Shown: in pieces, positions 57,244 to 64,000 of the stretch
How positions within the stretch are numbered: the first letter of the stretch is position 1
Layout of the letters: the number at the start of each line of letters is the position of its first letter
Assembly (NCBI RefSeq): GCF_042242105.1
Contig: NC_092020.1
Location: 5,239,501 to 5,303,500, forward strand
DNA length: 64,000 nt
Direction of reading: 5' to 3'
Origin: Pempheris klunzingeri
Taxonomy: Eukaryota > Chordata > Actinopteri > Acropomatiformes > Pempheridae
The notes under the pieces: model-generated
What the model saw: the letters and a program-made list of their open reading frames with translations, nothing else
Database searches by the model: none
What the model was told of the DNA's origin: nothing
Made by a program: the position numbers and the translations under genes

Positions 57244-58741
57244 CTAATGAAATAGGCTCTTTCTCTTCTGTGGTTTGCTAAAGAGGACAGCATAATGCAG
57301 CCATAAATTTAACAGCCATAACGTCCTCCTCAAGCAGGAGGAGAAGGCTGGAAGGGAGAGAAGAGGCCCCAGACCCAGAGCGGAAGTTTGATTGTTTTGT
57401 TGTGTTGAGGAAAACATCTGTGATCTGGAGTCCTGCATTAGTTTTGAGTGGAGTGAGAACAACTGTTCTAGCAGCACAAGCATCCAGACCAGGCTGCAGC
57501 TGAGCTGGGCCCAGTGAGAAGTCCTGAATCTCAGAGTCTGCTGAGGCCAGCGTGACACCAGAGTGGCCTCCAGTCCCAGCAGCCCCAGCATGAGCAGAGA
57601 GGCCAGGTGGTGAGCATCGGGCAGCTGCTGGCAGAGCACGCTCACGGCCTCCATCCACCAAACGGATTTCCCTCCCTTCTTAATCTCACAGCCCGCCTCC
57701 TCCAGCCACCAGGCCAGCGTCCCCCCCAGCCGATGCACCCAGTGCAGCAGGACAAGGCTGTCGGTGAGAGCCAGCTGGCCCAGGAACACAGTGGAGGGCT
57801 TGGTGGAGATGTGAGGGGAGTGGAGAAGCAACAAGGCTCGCAGGCTGAACATGCAGCACACCAGCAGGGGGAGGCCTGCTATGTGGGGGAACAGCAGCAC
57901 TGTCACCAGCTTCAGCAGTAAGAACTGACGCAGCCACCCCCTAGAGGCCGAGAGCCCTCCTTCTGTGACTGAACCAGGCCGGCACCAAGATGTTATCCCC
58001 CAGACAGACTGAAAGACTTGTTTTGATCTGCAGAGAGTGCAACACATGCAGGTTAGCTCAGTGTGACCCCCCTCAATGGTTTTGGACAATCTCTATAATA
58101 TAAACATTAACTATGTCTCTCTGCCGTGCCGATTTAAAGGAAACACACACACACGTAGTTTATCTCTTCCACATCATTCTCTTTACACCTTTGTTTTATG
58201 ACTATGCCACAGTGTTATGCAAGTAAGTAAGAGCCTGGGCAAGCAAACAAGCTATCAATAAATTCTTCAGTTTTACAGGTATCATGACTGCGGTTGAACG
58301 TCATCTGGACTTACCTACTCCAACTCTCATTAAAAACGATTTTCTGTGGCAGGGTTTTCATTTTGAAATAAAGGATAAAGGAGCCTCATAAACAGCATAT
58401 GGTGCAACATGACACTTAGGTCACTATGACACTTCAGTTATTGAGGAAAATTGGTGTAATTCAGTTTATTGATGGCAAAATTAAAAACAGCCAGAACCGT
58501 TATTTTTACAACATGATGAACATTTATTAAATACAGGGGTTTTCGCATGGTTATTTTATTCAATCTGATGCATTTAACTCTCTGTCCACTTTACCATCTT
58601 TAAGATATAAGCCTACATCCCCTCCAGCCACTGCAACTAATGATTCAATAAACACACACATCTACATTTGAAGAAAAAGTTTCATCTTTGTTTGTTTTGG
58701 ACTCACCTATGTATTGGCAGGAAGTTGAGATTCAGAGTCAT
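57244..58741 (-). CDS. Divergent, short rhodopsin-family GPCR-like protein, 2 exons
   Basis: I do not recognise this gene. Exon 1 (58741-58707) begins with ATG in a favourable context (A at -3) after an in-frame TGA, and ends in a perfect donor ATAG/GTGAGT. Exon 2 (57940-57244) opens after CTCTAG in the matching phase. The product is 243 aa. It has rhodopsin-family layout: TM1 about 19-51; TM2 with LALTD, Asp72 at the conserved Asp position; TM3 after Cys115; EAT (136-138) where DRY should be, with Pro144 and Trp164 (TM4) at the expected spacings. The family's CWxP of TM6 and NPxxY of TM7 are absent; the C-terminal part has one further hydrophobic run (about 205-230) and ends KPQKRKSLFH. AATAAA lies at 57172-57167, 72 nt after the stop. 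It lies 10 kb beyond lpar4 on the same strand, so it may be a decayed or specialised cluster member. Alternatives are a pseudogene or a four- to five-helix membrane protein. Confidence 0.55.
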
Positions 58742-60436
58742 TGTCCTGTTTCACCTGGATGTGGGCTGAGCTTTTCAATCCTATGCCAGGCCCTCTCGTC
58801 ACAGAGGCCGAGTGAGAGTATGCGAGGAGTCCCCTGTCTCCTCTCTTTATTGACGCTGGTTGCTTCAACTCAACTGGGTTTGTCTGCAAATGTCATCATG
58901 TCTCGTCTGGAGGAGAGCCAGACTGCATCTGACTAATGCTGGCAGAGAATCGTTGCCCGAGGGGTTTCTCCTGCAAACTTGTATGTCTGTGTGTTCTTTC
59001 ACACAAACCGAAGCCAACAAAGGAGCTAGTGCCGAGGATTAAGTTGCCAATATACCTTTCAGGAAAGTATCAAGAAACATCACATTGACTCATTTCAAAT
59101 GATTCCAAAAAGTGTATAGCTCAGTATAAACACAGAGGGGATGTAAGAAATGTTTCCACAGCTTGGTTTCAGGTATTTCAGTGTAGGTGTAATGACCCAC
59201 ATGCGCTGTCAGTACTCTGAATACTGTTGTAGGACAGGCTGAGTGAAACACACACCCGTATCCACAACAACCAAAGTGTGATCACCATGATAACAGGACT
59301 TTGTTATCACTGCCAAACAATGTGACTCTTCTCTAAACTGACTAATCAGTCAACTCACTCTAGCTTTACGATTTGCATTGCTTAATTCATCACGCTGCAC
59401 TCCTGTGATGGTTGACTGGAAACAGGTGGTTGTAGTTTTAGTTCGATATACACAGCACATACGACGTGATGGGGTTTAACAGGCCAGGTGTGTGAGTAAG
59501 TCTTTGTCACACCACGTGAGTATTTTTGTGTGAACTCTGGTATGAACGTCTTTGCCAAATATAACAGGAAGTGTTGAAATATGTTTAGCCTCAGAATGAA
59601 GGCAGGAAATGTGTGTGTGTGTGTGTGTGTGTGTGGGGGCAGTCTTGGTAAATGAAGACGTTCTGGCTTGTTCTCATAACTTACAAGGACTGCTTTAAGG
59701 TGAACACTTGGTTTTAAGGCTATGGTTAGAATTGAAGTTAAGGTTAGGTAAGGGTCGGGGTCAGGCGTTTATTTGTGATGGTTAAGGTGAGGGTGAGGGG
59801 CTGGCTGAGGGCGCATTATGTTAATGAGATCCCTCACAAATAATGAAGTACAAGTAAGCAAGATGAACAAGGGCAAGGTACTTTCAGTACAATAATAATC
59901 ATAATCATAATCATCATGATAATAATGACATCCTCAGGCTATTGGTGTTTATGGTGTTTTACTCATGTTTAAACTCCTAACTAGTCTATTTTTTAGTTCT
60001 AAGAGAAGAAAAACAGTTTTATCTTTAATAACAATATGTTCTTCATGAGTCCACATTTTGAGGATCTGGTTTCAAGCTTTAATTTCCATTTTTTTCCCCA
60101 CCCACTGAAAATGCATTTCCTCCAAGAAAAAAAAAGTTTGCTTGACCCCCTGGAAGTGCTGCTTGCAGTGTTGTCGAGAACTGCCCATCTGATCGACTTC
60201 ACACTTGACACTAGAGTCCTTTGGGTCCTCACACCCACCAAGTGTGAAGTCTGTCAGAAGAACTGTTTCTAGCGATACTTACACACACCTGAGGTAGAGA
60301 GGCTGTGATTACGGAGAGGGGATATTTGTGGTTTCCATATTGGAGAGCTCATGATCTTCTGATTGTTTTCTTTTAATGGTATCTTTAACATTTCACATCC
60401 AAACAACCTCACACTCACACTGCACTTCCTTTGTCC

Positions 60437-60468
60437 ACAAAGCTTTATGTGTAGACATAAAGCTTTGT
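60437..60468. repeat. Perfect 14-nt inverted repeat, 4-nt loop
   Basis: ACAAAGCTTTATGT (60437-60450), GTAG, then the exact complement (60455-60468). A third AAGCTTT follows at 60480. It lies about 375 nt left of the Tc1 element. Confidence 0.93.
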
Positions 60469-61061
60469 GTGCAGACAAAAAGCTTTATAAAAGCTCAGGT
60501 TAATGATTCAAAGATTGCCCAATGACTTAGCAACTGATCATAATCAGACAACTTCTGGTAAAATTACCATGCATTAGTCTTTTGGAACAGCGTTTTTCTA
60601 ACCAGAAAGCTCTCAGAAATGGTGAGTGCTTCATAGATTGCACATCATCAGATAAACAATAATGTCGAGGCTTCCTCTATATGCACTCTCAGGAGAGATT
60701 ACTACATTTCTCCTTTTTATACACTGTCAGACTAGACAGATTAATCTCTCTGTGTGTGCTTGTTTAAAAGTATGTATTTCATCGATGAAAGCCATTTGTT
60801 TGGTGAAACATCACAGCAAACCTGGGCCTCATATAACCGCACACAGTGGGTAAAATAACTATGGAACACGTCACCATTTTTCTCAGTAAATATGTTTCTA
60901 AAGGTGCTATTGACATGAGATTTTCACCAGATGTTGGTAACAACCCATGCAATCCACACATGCAAAGAAATCAAACCATAGATGTCCATAAATTAAGTTC
61001 TGTGTAATAATGTGAAATGACACAGGGAAAAAAAGCATTGAACACGCTTACTGGAATTTAT

Positions 61062-62397
61062 TTAATACTTAGTACAAAAGCCTTTGTCGGTAATGACAGC
61101 TTCAAGACGCCTCCTGTATGGAGAAACTAGTCGCATGCATTGCTCAGGTGTGATTTTGGCCCATTCTTCCACACAAACAGTCTTCAAATCTTTAACCCTT
61201 TCATGCATAGAGGTCACTACAGTATACAGCTATTCAAAAGCTGTTTTCTTGTATATGCATGAGTTTTGATGGCATAGTTGCACATCAGCCACTACAGTGG
61301 ATGCTGCTGCATTATCTCATACACTGCTACCCAGTGCCAAGCCATTGCAAGTGAAAGAAAAAGAGTGAAACCAAGATGGTCGACAGACAGCCAGAAACAC
61401 TAAGTTGCTCATTTCTTTCTTTTCAAACCTTCTATAAAAAGAAACCCTTGCAGGTAAGAAAAATATGGTGAAATCAAGTAACATTTAAGGAGTCATGCAA
61501 TTGCTAAATTTTCCAAGTATTGATTTTATATTGGGAGGAAATTATGATTAACCACATCATACACACAATTGTACATCATGCATCACTGGCTATATTTCAA
61601 CTACTGGACATGTAAAAATATCTTTATAAAATTTGGGTTGAAAAAAAAAAAGTTCAAACCTTGTTTTTCATGCTTAAAAATGAATAGAAACACTTAGTAA
61701 AAAAATCTTGACTGAGGTTGTCATAATTCATGCATGAAATAGATTCAGTTTCCTTAGCTGTGTGTTTGGGATCATTGTCTTGCTGAAATGTCCACCCTCG
61801 TTTCATCTTCCATTTTTCCATTGATCCTTCCTTCAATTATATGAAGTTTGCCAGTAACCATATCCTGAAAAACAGCCCCACACCATGATGTTCCCACCTC
61901 CAAACATCACTGTTGGTATGGTGTTTTTGGGGTGATGTGCAGTGCCATTTGTCCTCCAAACATGGCGTGTATTATGGCATCCAAAGAGGTCAGTTTTGGT
62001 CTCATCTGACCAGACTATATTCTCCCAGTATTTCACAGGCTTGTCCAAATGCTGTGCAGCAAACTTTAAACGAGCTTTCTCTTCAGCAATGGAGTGATGC
62101 GTGGTGAGCGTGCATACAGTTTGTGGCGGTTGAGTGCATTACTTGTCCACAAGTGGTCCTTGACTCTTGGACAACTCTTCTGATAATTCTTTTCACTCCT
62201 TTGTCAGAAATCTTGCGAGGAGCATGTGGCCGGTTTATGATGAAAGTATGTTCTTTCTACTTTCGGATCAAGGCCCCCACTGTGCTCACTGGAACACACA
62301 GAAGTTTAGAAATCCTTCTGTAACCAATGGCATCAGTATGTTTTGCAACAATTAGGTTAAGAAGGTCTTGCGACAGCTCTTTGGTTTTACCCATCAT
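61062..62397 (-). pseudogene. Tc1-type transposase remnant
   Basis: The reading runs from ATG at 62397 or 62394 (MGKTKELSQDLLNLI, helix-turn-helix part) through the DDE core: [17 protein letters not shown] holds the first catalytic Asp (about 62020), [10 protein letters not shown] follows, and QQDNDPKHTAKE (about 61780-61750) holds the second. The stretch that should carry the catalytic Glu (NPIE region) is gone, replaced by a foreign insert. The last part, from about 61190 to TAA at 61064 (EEWAKITPEQC, YRRRLEAVITDKG), is intact. Frameshifts also break the N-terminal half. It cannot make an active enzyme. Confidence 0.88.
61192..61740. mobile_element. Insertion nested in the Tc1 element
   Basis: Tc1 sequence stops at TCTTCAAATC and resumes at AGTTTCCTTAGCTG. 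The material between is unrelated AT-rich DNA. Its left edge reads TTAACCCTTTCATGCAT, and near its right edge the reverse complement gives ATTTCATGCAT, so about 10 nt form imperfect terminal repeats. TTAA followed by CCCTTT resembles a piggyBac-type end, but no TTAA remains on the right and part of the host element was lost, so the family is tentative. Confidence 0.55.
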
Positions 62398-64000
62398 GAG
62401 ATGTTTCTTGTGTGACACCTTGGTAATGAGACACCTTTTTATAGGTATCAGTTGGGCCTGAACCAGCTGATATTAATTTGCACTGACAAGGGGCAGGATT
62501 GCTTTCTAATAACTGATTGATTTCAGCTGGTGTCTTGGCTTTCCGTGCCTTTTTGCACCTCCCTTTCTTCATGTGTCATTTCACATTATTACACATAACT
62601 TATTTTATGGAAATGTATTGTTTGATGTGATGTGTGGATTACATGGGGTGTTACCAACATCTGGTGAAAGTTTCAAGTCAATAGCACCTTTAGAAATATA
62701 TTTACTGAGAAAAATTGTGACGTGTTCAGTACTTGTTCTACCCGCTACATAGCAGTAAGCAAAGTGTCCAAAGATGCCATGACTGAATAGTGGCTTTGAT
62801 TCTTTATTTTGTTTTGTAAAATGAACCAACTATGATTCTGTTCTACATAATATTACTGCCTACTTTGTGCAGTAGGGGGTTCCCGAAAGCTGCACTGCTG
62901 TTTCCACTGACCCGAAGCATCCATAGTCTATAAGGTTATCTCTGTACATCATCTACCACACACTCTTGCACGTGCAAGGAAACCACAGTTTTATAAGTTG
63001 TTTGTTTCCCACCAAGCAAGTTCCTATCGCTGAGCACTACTTTGTGAAACTCTCCAATAAACTGCTGAGGTGAGCAATACATTTCTGAGATAAAGTGACC
63101 TACATAATCATACCAGTCTGCAGCACATTACCAGCTCTGTCTCAGCAACCAAAAGTCCTGGTGAATAAAGTAGAATAGATCTCAGTGTGAGCAGACCACC
63201 CAGATATCAATGGATTTTAATAAGCCTGCTTTTCTTCAACTCCATAAATCTGTGTGTTTAAACATGGTGAAAATGTCAAATAAATGAACTAAAATAAGCT
63301 GCATTTCCCAGTTAGTTGAGACCAACAGTGTTGGGAGATGTGTTTTGATCTGTTAAAACACATCAATTATTAAATTAATCTTATGTTGATAATTGGCGCG
63401 TTAGCTCAAGTGAAACAGCTACATTCGCTTCCATGAAAGGAGAGATGCTGTGGCCTGCAGCAAAACTAACAGCTGCTGGGCCCAGGTCAAATATGCAGTT
63501 TGTCTATATCCAGTAAACAAGCGTTCTTGCGACAGGGGGTTCGTCACTGCCTTCCAAAATGTTTCATACAGTGTGAGCGTTATCTGAACCACCACCTCTG
63601 TCATTAAGATGCATTATGCTAAAGCTCCAGTTACAGTGAGCCCATCGAAATACAAGTACATTAAAGCTGTTTTACGAAAATATTTTTATTTCAACGGCAG
63701 CTCAAAAGTGGAATGTGAAAGGGGCCACTTGAACCTCTATTGGATCATCACCTGACTCTCTGGTTCCCCCTCAGCTCTAAGGAGGGTTTTAGCTCATTAC
63801 TTAGGTTTTCTTACCCACTTCTCTTCATCGCCCTCATCAGCTGCATTTCCAGTGGCAGCAAAAGGCTGTTTGTTGTGAAAAAGCACTAACAACCCAATAT
63901 ACACCACCTGCCCAGCACCAACCAGCAGACAGACACAGTTAGTGACGAACATTCAGCAGCTGAAGACTAATGATTTCTGCCACTGTTGCCTAAAACCCGA

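Larger units (their letters stand above)
60844..62746. mobile_element. Tc1-like DNA transposon, defective
   Basis: Long inverted repeats mark the ends: left about 60844-61050, right about 62746-62575, sharing blocks such as GAACACGTCAC, TTTTTCTCAGTAAATAT, TTCTAAAGGTGCTATTGAC and CACCAGATGTTGGTAAC. Repeats near 200 nt and a transposase on the minus strand are typical of fish Tc1 elements. The two ends have diverged from each other and the right repeat has an internal deletion, so the copy is old. It lies in gene-free DNA. Confidence 0.9.
58742..64000. other. Right flank
   Basis: Presumed promoter side of the orphan GPCR-like gene, a GT microsatellite (59610-59636), the small hairpin at 60437 and the Tc1 element. 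From 62750 to the end I see no gene. Confidence 0.55.

Noticed and set aside
57607-57921. Plus-strand 104-codon frame
   Set aside because: Antisense shadow of the GPCR-like exon 2.
57941-58089. N-terminal extension of the GPCR-like frame beginning at 58089
   Set aside because: It starts with TTG, not ATG, and lies upstream of a good acceptor whose phase fits the exon ending at 58707.
62167-62355. Plus-strand frames across the Tc1 element
   Set aside because: The transposase reads on the minus strand; these are shadows.
63390-63480. tRNA-like A-box word TTAGCTCAAGTG
   Set aside because: No matching B box or cloverleaf arms downstream.

Overview
The window is vertebrate, almost certainly teleost fish, nuclear DNA. 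Genes are split into short exons with GT-AG introns, the DNA is full of (CA)n/(TG)n microsatellites, and it carries interspersed repeats and a Tc1-type transposon of kinds common in bony fishes. Six genes can be supported. Five keep the order of the human Xq21.1 block LPAR4-P2RY10-GPR174-ITM2A-TBX22, read here in reverse. This is the ancestral vertebrate neighbourhood; I cannot name the species.

Layout. 1-4.7 kb: flank 3' of tbx22, with microsatellites, an old repeat and a possible conserved element. 4.75-11.74 kb, minus: tbx22, a T-box transcription factor, eight coding exons. 11.7-25.3 kb: gene-free stretch with microsatellite arrays and candidate regulatory islands. 25.45-31.24 kb, plus: itm2a, a BRICHOS-domain type II membrane protein, six coding exons behind a GC-rich promoter. 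32.05-35.10 kb, minus: gpr174, tail to tail with itm2a. 39.41-41.00 kb, minus: p2ry10. 45.72-46.92 kb, minus: lpar4. 57.24-58.74 kb, minus: an unnamed, divergent rhodopsin-family GPCR-like gene of two exons. 60.84-62.75 kb: a dead Tc1-like transposon with a second insertion inside it.

The three recognised GPCRs are lysophospholipid receptors (LPA for LPAR4; lysophosphatidylserine is reported for P2RY10 and GPR174) lying head to tail on one strand, as expected from old tandem duplication. Their mammalian coding regions are single-exon. Here each is interrupted, at different places in the receptor fold, which suggests separate intron gains in the fish lineage. tbx22 and itm2a are not functionally linked to the receptors as far as the sequence shows.

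The most unusual items are the truncated orphan GPCR-like gene at 57.2-58.7 kb; four splice sites of tbx22 and itm2a that abut or lie in TG dinucleotide arrays; a 90-nt stop-free, frame-keeping mini-intron in tbx22; a low-complexity expansion of the p2ry10 second extracellular loop; and two nested-transposon situations. All calls come from reading the sequence and recalled family features; no database search was run.
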